This document shows positions 1 to 6,769 of a stretch of 19,205 nucleotides of DNA, one piece after another. The stretch covers positions 1 through 19,205 of the forward strand of contig JAEVZN010000244.1 of the NCBI GenBank assembly GCA_023392205.1, written 5' to 3'. The DNA is from Pseudomonadota bacterium (GTDB lineage: Bacteria > Pseudomonadota > Alphaproteobacteria > Rhizobiales > Xanthobacteraceae). The translations under genes were made by a program, and so were the position numbers. Under the pieces are notes generated by a model. The model was not told where the DNA came from. It ran no database searches and was given only the letters and a program-made list of their open reading frames with translations. The number at the start of each line of letters is the position of its first letter. Position 1 is the first letter of the stretch.

Positions 1-258
1 GGAGATGTCGGTGGCGCTCAGTTCGGCCTTCTTGGCCTTCTTCTTCGCCTTCTTCGGTGCCTTGGCCTTCTTCTTGGCCGCAGAAAGCTCGATGGCGGTC
101 ACTTCCGCCTTCTTGGCTTTCTTCTTGGCCTTCTTCTTCGCAGCCGACAGGTCGTCGCTCTTGACGATGCCGTGGGCCGCTGGAGCCGCAATCACCGGCG
201 CAACAGTGGTGGTGCCGATGAAACCGATCGCGGCAATGATGGCGATCAATTTACGCAT
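1..258 (-). CDS. Lys/Ala-rich exported protein (partial, C-terminus beyond left edge)
   Basis: The minus strand reads open from an ATG at 258 to the window edge, giving 86 residues without a stop. Residues 1-24 form a typical signal peptide: MRK, a hydrophobic run (LIAIIAAIGFIG), then VIA-AP as a likely signal peptidase I site. After about residue 38 the protein is almost entirely lysine and alanine. Blocks such as AAKKKAKKKAKKAE are separated by short acidic or hydrophobic linkers (VTAIELSA, LSATDIS), so the block occurs about twice in imperfect tandem. An AGAGGA ribosome binding site lies about 8 nt upstream of the ATG. The protein would be exported and strongly basic, perhaps binding polyanions such as LPS, nucleic acid or polyphosphate; that role is inference only. 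I do not recognise a named family. Low-complexity Lys/Ala tails also occur in histone-H1-like proteins, but those lack a signal peptide. Confidence 0.72.
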   Translation of the reverse strand, partial: MRKLIAIIAAIGFIGTTTVAPVIAAPAAHGIVKSDDLSAAKKKAKKKAKKAEVTAIELSAAKKKAKAPKKAKKKAKKAELSATDIS

Positions 259-606
259 GTGTGTGTCCTCTAAGGGTGCTGGCGGTATGCGTCGGTTGCT
301 GCGTCCCGGATTGCCTGAAAGCCCACCGCGGCGCGTCTCCCCCTCTACCGATGGCGACATCATGCAGAATTCGTGTCCTGCTTCAATCGGAAAAACAAAA
401 AAAGTCTATATATTTCAGTAACTTAATAGGTATTCAGTTTGCCATTAATCCGCGTTCAGGGCCATGAATGCGCATTCACTGCGGTGTGAACGGGCGCTCG
501 GAATGGCGCTCGGCCGCTTCCGGCGCGCACGAAACATCGTCCGCCGGGTACCCATTTGACCCGCCGCAGCGTGCGGGCTACCACACCGCCGCATCGAAAA
601 ACCGCC
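259..606. other. Divergent intergenic region
   Basis: This gap of about 350 bp lies between the leftward exported protein and rightward aroC. It contains an AT-rich patch around 388-440, unlike the GC-rich surroundings, which is a plausible place for divergent promoters. It also contains the 14-bp perfect palindrome at 465-478. I see no convincing -35/-10 pair and no credible small gene. Short open frames here have poor codon use and no ribosome binding sites. Confidence 0.5.
465..478. promoter_or_regulatory. 14-bp perfect palindrome, candidate operator
   Basis: TGAATGCGCATTCA is a perfect 14-bp inverted repeat with no spacer. It sits between the divergent exported-protein gene and aroC, about 130 bp upstream of the aroC start. 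Its length and symmetry fit a dimeric regulator site, but no regulator is encoded nearby and I know no family consensus that it clearly matches. Confidence 0.3.
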
Positions 607-1734
607 ATGTCCTTCAACACTTTCGGCCACCTCTTCCGCGTCACGACCTTCGGCGAAAGCCATGGGCCGGCGCTCGGCTGCGTGGTCGACGGGTGCCCGC
701 CGCGGCTTCCCTTGACGGCCGCAGAAATCCAGTCAGATCTCGACCGCCGCAGACCCGGTCAGTCGCGCTTCACCACACAGCGCCAGGAGCCGGACCAGGT
801 GAAGATCCTGTCCGGTGTCTTCGCCGATCCCGCCAGCGGACAGAATGTCACCACCGGCACGCCGATCGCGCTGCTGATCGAGAATGTCGACCAGCGCTCC
901 AGGGATTATTCCGACATCAAGGACAAGTACCGGCCGGGACACGCCGGTTACACCTACGACGTCAAATACGGTCTGCACGATTATCGCGGCGGCGGGCGTG
1001 CATCGGCGCGCGAGACTGCGGCACGCGTCGCAGCCGGCGCGATTGCGCGCAAGGTCGTGCCGGGCCTGAGCGTCCGCGCAGCGCTGATCCAGATCGGTCC
1101 GCACAAGGTGGATCGTGCGCGCTGGGACTGGAATGAAATTGCCCGTAATCCGTTCTTTTCGCCCGATGCGCAGGCCGCGTCTCTCTGGGCGGATTATCTG
1201 GATGGCGTACGCAAGTCTGGCTCGTCAGCGGGCGCCATCGTTGAAGTAGTGGCCGAGAATGTTCCTGCCGGCCTCGGCGCGCCCGTTTACGGCAAGCTCG
1301 ATGCTGACCTCGCGGCCGCGTTGATGAGCATCAATGCCGTCAAGGGCGTCGAGATCGGCGACGGTTTCGCGGCCGCTTTGCTGTCCGGTGAGGACAATGC
1401 GGACGAGATGCGCATCGGCAATGACGGAAAGCCGGTCTTCCTGTCCAATCATGCCGGTGGCATCCTGGGCGGCATTTCGACCGGGCAGCCTGTCGTGGCG
1501 CGGTTTGCCGTGAAGCCGACGTCGTCGATCCTGCAGCCACGCCGTACGGTCAATCGCCACGGGCACGATGCCGACATCGTCACCAAGGGCCGTCACGATC
1601 CCTGCGTCGGCATTCGCGCGGTCCCGGTCGCGGAGGCCATGATGGCCTGCGTGCTGGCCGATCATTATCTGCGTCATCGCGGTCAGGTGGGCACGGCGCC
1701 ATCTTGGCCATTTCCGGCTGAACCGGAGAAGTAA
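607..1734 (+). CDS. aroC: Chorismate synthase
   Basis: Chorismate synthase carries out the last shikimate-pathway step, converting 5-enolpyruvylshikimate-3-phosphate to chorismate with reduced FMN, in the cytoplasm. The 375-residue product has the family length and signatures. It opens [20 protein letters not shown] with GESHG at 16-20, has [16 protein letters not shown] at about 127-142, [15 protein letters not shown] at about 281-295 and [17 protein letters not shown] at about 328-344. An upstream in-frame ATG at 556 would add 17 residues with no family counterpart. The ATG at 607 starts exactly where homologues start, although its Shine-Dalgarno sequence is weak. The stop lies 9 nt before ribB, so the two are probably co-transcribed. 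Confidence 0.97.
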   Translation: MSFNTFGHLFRVTTFGESHGPALGCVVDGCPPRLPLTAAEIQSDLDRRRPGQSRFTTQRQEPDQVKILSGVFADPASGQNVTTGTPIALLIENVDQRSRDYSDIKDKYRPGHAGYTYDVKYGLHDYRGGGRASARETAARVAAGAIARKVVPGLSVRAALIQIGPHKVDRARWDWNEIARNPFFSPDAQAASLWADYLDGVRKSGSSAGAIVEVVAENVPAGLGAPVYGKLDADLAAALMSINAVKGVEIGDGFAAALLSGEDNADEMRIGNDGKPVFLSNHAGGILGGISTGQPVVARFAVKPTSSILQPRRTVNRHGHDADIVTKGRHDPCVGIRAVPVAEAMMACVLADHYLRHRGQVGTAPSWPFPAEPEK

Positions 1735-1743
1735 AAGGTTTCC

Positions 1744-2835
1744 ATGACTGACAATTATCTGCGGATCGAAGAAGCGCTGGCCGCCTTTGCCAAGGGCGAG
1801 ATCGTGGTCGTCACCGACGATGACGACCGCGAGAATGAAGGCGATCTGTTCGTCGCCGCGTCGCTTTGCACGCCTGAAAAGATGGGATTCATCATCCGCC
1901 ATACATCCGGCATCGTCTGCGCGCCGCTATCATCCGACGACGCCAAGCGGTTCCATCTCGATCCGATGGTGTCGCGCAACGATGCGCCACTCGGCACGGC
2001 CTTCACCGTCTCCGTTGATGTGAAGCACGGATTGACGACAGGTATCTCTGCTGAAGAGCGCACCAACACCGTGCGCGCTCTCGCCAACGGCAATAGCGGT
2101 GCCACCGATTTTGTGCGCCCCGGCCATGTATTTCCGCTGGTCGGCCGTGACGGTGGTGTGTTGATGCGGTCCGGTCATACCGAAGCCTGTATCGATATGT
2201 GCAAGCTTGCGGGACTGCCGGCGGTCGGCGTGCTGGCCGAACTGATGAACGACGATGGAAGTGTCATGCGCGGTGCGCAGGTGACAGCGTTCGCACAGAA
2301 ATTCTCTCTGAAAAGCGTTTCAATCGCCGACCTCATTGCCTATCGCCAGTCGCGCGAGAAACTGGTGGAGCGGGTCGGGGAATTCCCGGTCGCATCTTCG
2401 ATCGGAACGCTGCAGGGCTATGCCTATGTCACGCCTTTCGATGAGCAGCATCACATGGCCTTCGTCTATGGCCGGATCGGCGACGGCCGCGATGTGCTGA
2501 CGCGGCTGCACAGGGCCGACATCATCGGCGACGTGTTCGAGGGTGCGAAGACGATCAATACGGTGCTGTCGCGGTTCAAAGCGGACGGACGCGGTGTCAT
2601 CGTTTATCTGCGCGACGGAACCGCAGGTGTCCCGGTCAACGCCATTCCCCGCGACGGTGAGACCGAATCGGAAGCAGCCCGCATCAGGCAATGGCGCGAA
2701 ATCGGGCTCGGCGCACAGATCCTGAAGGATCTCGGCATCTCCTCGATTCGCCTGGTGACGTCCAAGAAGCTCACCTATGTTGGGCTCGGCGGCTTCGGTA
2801 TCGAAATCGTGTCCACAGAGGCTGTCGACAGCTGA
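1744..2835 (+). CDS. ribB: 3,4-dihydroxy-2-butanone-4-phosphate synthase with degenerate GTP cyclohydrolase II-like domain
   Basis: The N-terminal half (about 1-205) is RibB, which converts ribulose 5-phosphate to 3,4-dihydroxy-2-butanone 4-phosphate and formate for riboflavin synthesis. The acidic Mg-binding loop DDDDRENEGD spans about 25-34 and RSGHTEACID spans about 142-151. The C-terminal half (about 210-355) has the GTP cyclohydrolase II (RibA) fold signature: RLHRADIIGDVF at about 254-265, then IGLGAQILKDLGI and KKLTYVGLGGFGIEIV near the end. The zinc-binding cysteine cluster of real RibA (the SLRCDCG-type motif after GDVF) is absent and replaced by EGAKTINTV. The tail is therefore probably not an active cyclohydrolase. 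The 363-residue length matches RibBA-shaped fusions. An AAGG lies about 8 nt before the ATG. The gene is tightly spaced behind aroC. Confidence 0.93.
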   Translation: MTDNYLRIEEALAAFAKGEIVVVTDDDDRENEGDLFVAASLCTPEKMGFIIRHTSGIVCAPLSSDDAKRFHLDPMVSRNDAPLGTAFTVSVDVKHGLTTGISAEERTNTVRALANGNSGATDFVRPGHVFPLVGRDGGVLMRSGHTEACIDMCKLAGLPAVGVLAELMNDDGSVMRGAQVTAFAQKFSLKSVSIADLIAYRQSREKLVERVGEFPVASSIGTLQGYAYVTPFDEQHHMAFVYGRIGDGRDVLTRLHRADIIGDVFEGAKTINTVLSRFKADGRGVIVYLRDGTAGVPVNAIPRDGETESEAARIRQWREIGLGAQILKDLGISSIRLVTSKKLTYVGLGGFGIEIVSTEAVDS

Positions 2836-2917
2836 ATCTGTCAGCTTTCCTCGGTTGCTCCCGCATGCCAGCATCCTCGTTCGTCCCGCTTTAGGGCAAC
2901 GAACGGAGGCATCGGGA

Positions 2918-3751
2918 ATGGGCAGAGGTCGTGTCCTGCTTTGCAGCCTTGTCACTGCTGTTGCACTGATCCTCGGTCAGGCGATCCCGGCGGCCCAAGC
3001 AGCGCCGAAATCCTACGACAGCGGACCGGTCCCCGTGGATGTGGAACTCGTTCTGGCGGTCGACATCTCCTATTCGATGGATCCGGAAGAACTGGCGCTG
3101 CAGCGGGAGGGATACAGCCGCGCACTGACCTCGCGTGAATTCCTCAACGTTCTGCGCGAAGGCATCCACGGCAAGATCGCCGTCACCTATTTCGAATGGG
3201 CGGGGGCAGGCGAGCAGCGCGTGGTCGTCCCCTGGCGGCTGATCGAAGGTCCGGAAAGCGCGGATTCCGTCGCCAGCGAAATCGCGCAGGCGCCGCTGCG
3301 CCGCGCGGCCCGCACCTCGATCTCGGGTGCGCTGTTGTTCGGTGCGCAATTGTTCGAGACCAGTGGCTATCGCGGCATCCGGCGCGTGATCGACGTTTCC
3401 GGGGATGGCGCCAACAATAGTGGGCAGCTTGTGGTCGTGGCGCGCGATCAGGTGCTGGCGCGCGGTATCACCATCAACGGGTTGCCTGTCATGCTCAAGC
3501 GCCCGAGCTATTCGACGATGGATATCGAACTGCTCGACGAATATTACGAGGATTGCGTCATCGGCGGGCCGGGCGCCTTTGTCGTGCCGGTGCGCGAGCG
3601 TGACGAATTCATCAATGCGATCCGCACCAAGCTGGTGCTGGAAATCGCAGGCATCGTCCCCGAGCCGCGGGTGGTGCCGGCCTCCGCCGCCAATCCGCGT
3701 GTGCCATGCACTATCGGCGAGCGGCTCTGGCAGGAACGCTGGGGCAATTGA
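2918..3751 (+). CDS. Exported VWA-like protein, DUF1194 family
   Basis: The 277-residue product has a signal peptide: MGRGR, a hydrophobic core of about 7-25, then a likely cleavage after AAQA near residue 28. The remainder is one von Willebrand A-like domain. The metal-adhesion motif DISYS (D49-x-S51-x-S53) is followed by a threonine in ARTSISGALLF at about 131-141 and DVSGDGANNSG at about 159-169. The C-terminal GGPGAFVVPVRERDEF is typical of DUF1194 proteins, whose function is unknown. The ATG at 2918 has a GGAGG-type site about 8 nt upstream, and the signal peptide begins right there. A longer frame starting at 2777 would overlap ribB and bury the signal peptide. It probably works in the periplasm or at the outer face of the membrane. 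There is an 82-nt gap to ribB. Confidence 0.85.
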   Translation: MGRGRVLLCSLVTAVALILGQAIPAAQAAPKSYDSGPVPVDVELVLAVDISYSMDPEELALQREGYSRALTSREFLNVLREGIHGKIAVTYFEWAGAGEQRVVVPWRLIEGPESADSVASEIAQAPLRRAARTSISGALLFGAQLFETSGYRGIRRVIDVSGDGANNSGQLVVVARDQVLARGITINGLPVMLKRPSYSTMDIELLDEYYEDCVIGGPGAFVVPVRERDEFINAIRTKLVLEIAGIVPEPRVVPASAANPRVPCTIGERLWQERWGN

Positions 3752-3790
3752 GGCTGTCCCCAGACAGGGCCCAGACCGGCTAAAAAAGGT

Positions 3791-3820
3791 TTGGCTCCGC
3801 TGTGACAGCGTCCATATAGG
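3791..3820 (+). promoter_or_regulatory. Possible promoter of xseB
   Basis: In the 104-nt gap before xseB, TTGGCT at 3791-3796 could be a -35 box. CATATA at 3813-3818, or the overlapping TATAGG, could be the -10, with 16-18 bp spacing. The match to the sigma-70 consensus is only partial. It would give xseB its own promoter separate from the DUF1194 gene. Confidence 0.3.
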
Positions 3821-3855
3821 GGGCACAACCCCTTGCGACCCTGATCGGAATATCC

Positions 3856-4107
3856 ATGGCAGACAACGATTTCGCCGACATCAAGACCATGCCGTTCGAG
3901 CGTGCGATCGACGAACTCGAATCGATCATCACGCGCCTTGAAAAGGGCGATGTGCCGCTGGCGGAATCCGTCGAGATCTACGAGCGCGGCGAAGCGCTCA
4001 AGCGGCGCTGCGAGGATCTGCTCAAGGCCGCCGAGGCGCGTGTCGACAAGATCACCATGGATGCCGGCGGCAAGGCCAAGGGGACCGAGCCGCTCGACAT
4101 GAAGTAA
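3856..4107 (+). CDS. xseB: Exodeoxyribonuclease VII small subunit
   Basis: XseB binds several copies to the catalytic XseA subunit to form exonuclease VII, which degrades single-stranded DNA in both directions. The 83-residue product has the usual XseB size and core: PFERAIDELESIITRLEKGDVPLAESVEIYERGEALKRRCEDLLKAAEARVDKI, occupying about 13-67. It is a helical, coiled-coil-like sequence with a short variable tail. The large subunit xseA is not in this window. The ATG at 3856 puts the start where homologues start. Transcription ends toward the convergent gene at 4183-4755, with a hairpin repeat between them. Confidence 0.95.
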   Translation: MADNDFADIKTMPFERAIDELESIITRLEKGDVPLAESVEIYERGEALKRRCEDLLKAAEARVDKITMDAGGKAKGTEPLDMK

Positions 4108-4116
4108 TTCTACCGC

Positions 4117-4157
4117 CTCATCCTGAGACGGCCGTTTTGCAGCCACCTCAGAATGAG
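4117..4157. repeat. Palindromic intergenic repeat / possible bidirectional terminator
   Basis: CTCATCCTGAG at 4117-4127 pairs with CTCAGAATGAG at 4147-4157, 10 of 11 positions, enclosing a loop that includes a short GGC/GCC pairing. The element lies exactly between convergent xseB and the minus-strand gene ending at 4183. From memory, palindromes of the form CTCATCCTGAG...CTCAGGATGAG are common dispersed intergenic repeats in Bradyrhizobium-like genomes; this copy looks slightly decayed. It lacks the U-tract of a classical terminator. Confidence 0.55.
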
Positions 4158-4182
4158 CGCATGTTCGACGATACGAGTGCCG

Positions 4183-4755
4183 TCACTTCTTCCTGTAGAT
4201 GATCAGCGTCTTGAAATCGGCGACTTTCTCAACCGGCTTTTCCTTTTCCCAGACCGGCAGAATGGCGGCGGTCTTTTCCGCGCCCATCGAGTTCTTGTAG
4301 AAAATCAGGTAGCCGCCCGACCTGGTCTTGTCGGTGAACAGGTCGAGCACAAGCCGGTCCGTCATGCCGCCATATTCCTTGCTGGCGGTGTTCGGGAAAA
4401 AGAACTCGCACAGATGGACCATGGTGACGATATCGAAATCCGGCAACAGCCGCGGATTGGTCAGATAGATATCGCCGAAATAGGCGATGTAATTCTTGGC
4501 GACGCCTGAATCGGTCGAGACCAGCTTGATATAGGCTTCGTATTCCTCGATCGAGGCCGTGATCGCGAGCACCGCATTGTTGGAGCCGTTGCGCGCCTGT
4601 TCGATGCCCACGACATGGTGCGTGCCGGTGCCGAAGTGAAAGATGGTCTTGTTGGTGAGACCCTGCTCCTTCACCCACTCGTTGACATGCACGTCGCAGG
4701 GACACACGTCCTCGTGCAGGTCCCACTTATCCGTCCAGTAATTCATTTGCAGCAT
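4183..4755 (-). CDS. Unrecognised protein, possible methyltransferase-like Rossmann fold
   Basis: This gene encodes 190 residues that I cannot assign to a named family. IFHFGTGTHHVVG at about 38-50 resembles the glycine-rich SAM loop of class I methyltransferases. DIVTMVHLCEFFF near 108-120 sits where motif IV would be expected, and GGYLIFYKNSMGA near 147-159 resembles the strand after it. An N-terminal CPCDVH (about 18-23) carries two close cysteines. There is no signal peptide and no membrane segment, so it should be cytoplasmic. The start at 4755 has GAGGAA 6 nt upstream; a second ATG at 4746 is less well placed. It lies 34 nt downstream of the ABC transporter gene on the same strand and could share its transcript. 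Methyltransferase activity is inference only. Confidence 0.8.
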   Translation of the reverse strand: MLQMNYWTDKWDLHEDVCPCDVHVNEWVKEQGLTNKTIFHFGTGTHHVVGIEQARNGSNNAVLAITASIEEYEAYIKLVSTDSGVAKNYIAYFGDIYLTNPRLLPDFDIVTMVHLCEFFFPNTASKEYGGMTDRLVLDLFTDKTRSGGYLIFYKNSMGAEKTAAILPVWEKEKPVEKVADFKTLIIYRKK

Positions 4756-4761
4756 AACGCG

Positions 4762-4767
4762 TTCCTC
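4762..4767 (-). promoter_or_regulatory. Ribosome binding site that sets the start of the gene at 4183-4755
   Basis: GAGGAA on the minus strand lies 6 nt upstream of the ATG at 4755. It favours that ATG over the in-frame ATG three codons later. Confidence 0.55.
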
Positions 4768-4789
4768 GCGATTGGTTGTTGTCGCTAGC

Positions 4790-6535
4790 TTAAGCTGGAA
4801 GACTTGCCAAGGGAGCGGATTTTGTCAGTACGCTGACCTCCCCACGGTCGAGCGCGATGTCGGTATCGTGAAAATCGCGCAGCACCTCCCGGCGGTCGAT
4901 GGTCAGAACGATGGTTTCGGGCAGCCGGTCGAGCAGGATCCGGTAGAGGTCGCGACCGGGAATGTCCGCAAGGGCGGCAACCGGCTCGTCGAACAGCAGA
5001 ACCGAAGGCTTGCGCAACAGCGCGCGGGCGATGCCGATCCGCTGCTGCTCGCCGCCGGACAGCAGTTCGCTCCAGTCCGCCTCCTCGTCGAGCCGGTCCG
5101 CCAGATGTGGCAGCCCGACCAGCGACAGCGTTTCGGCGATCTGCGCATCCTTCACCTGGCTGTCGGGCAACGGATAGGCGATGGCCCGCCGCAGCGTTCC
5201 AAGTGGGAAATATGGCCGTTGCGGCATGACCAGCACATCGCCGGCATTCGGATAGTCGACCCTACCGGAGCCACTCGGCCACAGGCCGGTCAGGGCGCGG
5301 AACAGCGTCGACTTGCCCGACCCCGACGGCCCGGTCACCAGCACCCGGTCGCCCGGTTGCAGCGCCATCAGCGGCAGGCCGGCAATGTCGGAGCCGTCGG
5401 GAAGGCGCACCGACAGCCCGTCGATCTCAAGCGCCAAACCGCCATGATGCGACACCTCGATAATGCCGGTCAGCTGCGCGCGGCTGGCGTCGACGGCAGT
5501 CATCGCATCCTCGAATTGCGAGAGCCTGTCCATCATCGCTTTCCACTCGGCGATCTTGCCATAGGCGCCGATGCAGAAAGCGAAGGCGCCTTCGACCCGG
5601 CCGAAAGCGAGCGCGGCCTGCATAAGCGAGCCAAGCGGGATCGCACCGGTCAGATAGGCGGGGGCGACGATCAGGACCGGAACGACGGTCGAGGCCTGCG
5701 CATAGCCGCCGATGAAGCCGACCAGCCGCGTCTGCGTCGCCACAAGCCGCGTCCAGTTCGCCACCAGATTGGCGAAGCGATGCCCGAGCTCGGCCCGCTC
5801 GACCGGCTCGCCCTGCATCAGCGCAATCGGTTCGGAATGATCGGCCGCGCGCACGATCGCAAACCGGAAATCGGATTCGAAGCGCTGCTGGTTGAAGTTC
5901 AGCGGAATAAGCCGCCAGCCGATCAGATGCGCGAAGAGGGTTCCGATGGCGGCATAGGTCAGCGCCGCCCAGATCAGCCATCCGGGAATGATGAGGCCGT
6001 CCATGCCGGGCATCGGCGTGATCGCCGACAATCCCCACAGGATATAGGCAAAGGAGCCGAGTGCCACCACGCTGCCGAGCAGGCCCGTGCCCAGTTCGAG
6101 CGTGCGCTGGATGAAGAGATAGACGTCGTTGGCGATGCGCAGATGAATGTTGTCGACCTGCGGCGCCACCACACGCACGCGGTAATGCCGCCCGTCCGCC
6201 ATCCAGCGCGAGACATAGGAGGCGGTCAGCCAGCGCCGCCAGCGGATCTGCAGTGTCTGGCCGAAGAAATATTGCGCGGAGCCGGCCAGCACCGCGCCCA
6301 GCACGATGAAGGCGAATACAAACAATTCAGCGTAGAAGGCGTCCCAGTCGCGGCGTTCGATGGCGTTGAAGAAACGCGCATTCCAGTTGATGACCGACAC
6401 GGCCACATAGACCAGTGCAAGCTCGGACACGATGACCGCGGCCAGCAAAAGGCGCGCCGGCCAACGCTCTTCGGACCGGAAGAACGGCAGCGCAACCCGG
6501 AAGAAGGTACGCAGCGCCAATACAATACGGTCCAT
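4790..6535 (-). CDS. Fused ABC transporter permease/ATP-binding protein (YddA/SbmA-like)
   Basis: One 581-residue chain carries a membrane domain (about 1-340) and an ATPase domain (about 365-570), the layout of the ABC_membrane_2 (SbmA/BacA/YddA-like) family. Membrane segments are visible around 28-48, 70-90, 150-170, 182-205 and 283-300, and INWNARFFNAIERRDW near 49-64 is family-typical. In the ATPase, Walker A is GPSGSGKST at 402-410, the Q-loop region is MPQRPYF, the signature is LSGGEQQR at 492-499 and Walker B is VLLFDEP at 512-518. The D-loop Asp is replaced (AALA instead of SALD, about 520-523), and the H-loop reads TIDRR with Asp547 where His is expected. The substrate is unknown; the family includes peptide and cobalamin-type importers and YddA. 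A TTG 12 nt upstream is open in frame, but the ATG at 6535 is preferred. The gene is divergent from the MATE gene. Confidence 0.87.
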   Translation of the reverse strand: MDRIVLALRTFFRVALPFFRSEERWPARLLLAAVIVSELALVYVAVSVINWNARFFNAIERRDWDAFYAELFVFAFIVLGAVLAGSAQYFFGQTLQIRWRRWLTASYVSRWMADGRHYRVRVVAPQVDNIHLRIANDVYLFIQRTLELGTGLLGSVVALGSFAYILWGLSAITPMPGMDGLIIPGWLIWAALTYAAIGTLFAHLIGWRLIPLNFNQQRFESDFRFAIVRAADHSEPIALMQGEPVERAELGHRFANLVANWTRLVATQTRLVGFIGGYAQASTVVPVLIVAPAYLTGAIPLGSLMQAALAFGRVEGAFAFCIGAYGKIAEWKAMMDRLSQFEDAMTAVDASRAQLTGIIEVSHHGGLALEIDGLSVRLPDGSDIAGLPLMALQPGDRVLVTGPSGSGKSTLFRALTGLWPSGSGRVDYPNAGDVLVMPQRPYFPLGTLRRAIAYPLPDSQVKDAQIAETLSLVGLPHLADRLDEEADWSELLSGGEQQRIGIARALLRKPSVLLFDEPVAALADIPGRDLYRILLDRLPETIVLTIDRREVLRDFHDTDIALDRGEVSVLTKSAPLASLPA

Positions 6536-6769
6536 AAGACCTGTCAACTCCGCCCGAACCCTTTCGGGGCTGAAGCGCCGGGGTCGGGCGCCACAACCGA
6601 ATCGTCAATCGCCGCCGTTCATCGGAGCCATCACCACAAAGAATGGGCGAGGGCGGAATTCCAACACTTTTACCAATCTATTAGCACCAGTCACGCCCCC
6701 TTCACATGCCTCCGCCAAAGGCTGCTCCGCAAGCCCGCATTGTGCTCCGGGAGCCTGTAGGCCAAACCG

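Noticed and set aside
3754..3767. Hairpin CTGTC-CCCA-GACAG after the DUF1194 gene as a terminator
   Set aside because: The stem is only 5 bp and no T-run follows; it is too weak to call.
6536..6547. TTG start of the ABC transporter
   Set aside because: The purine-rich GGCGGAG directly touches the TTG, leaving no spacing. The ATG at 6535 is better placed.
4772..6760. Long plus-strand open frame of 662 codons
   Set aside because: It is the antisense of the ABC transporter. The translation is rich in Arg, Gln and His with no domain, as expected of a GC-rich shadow frame.
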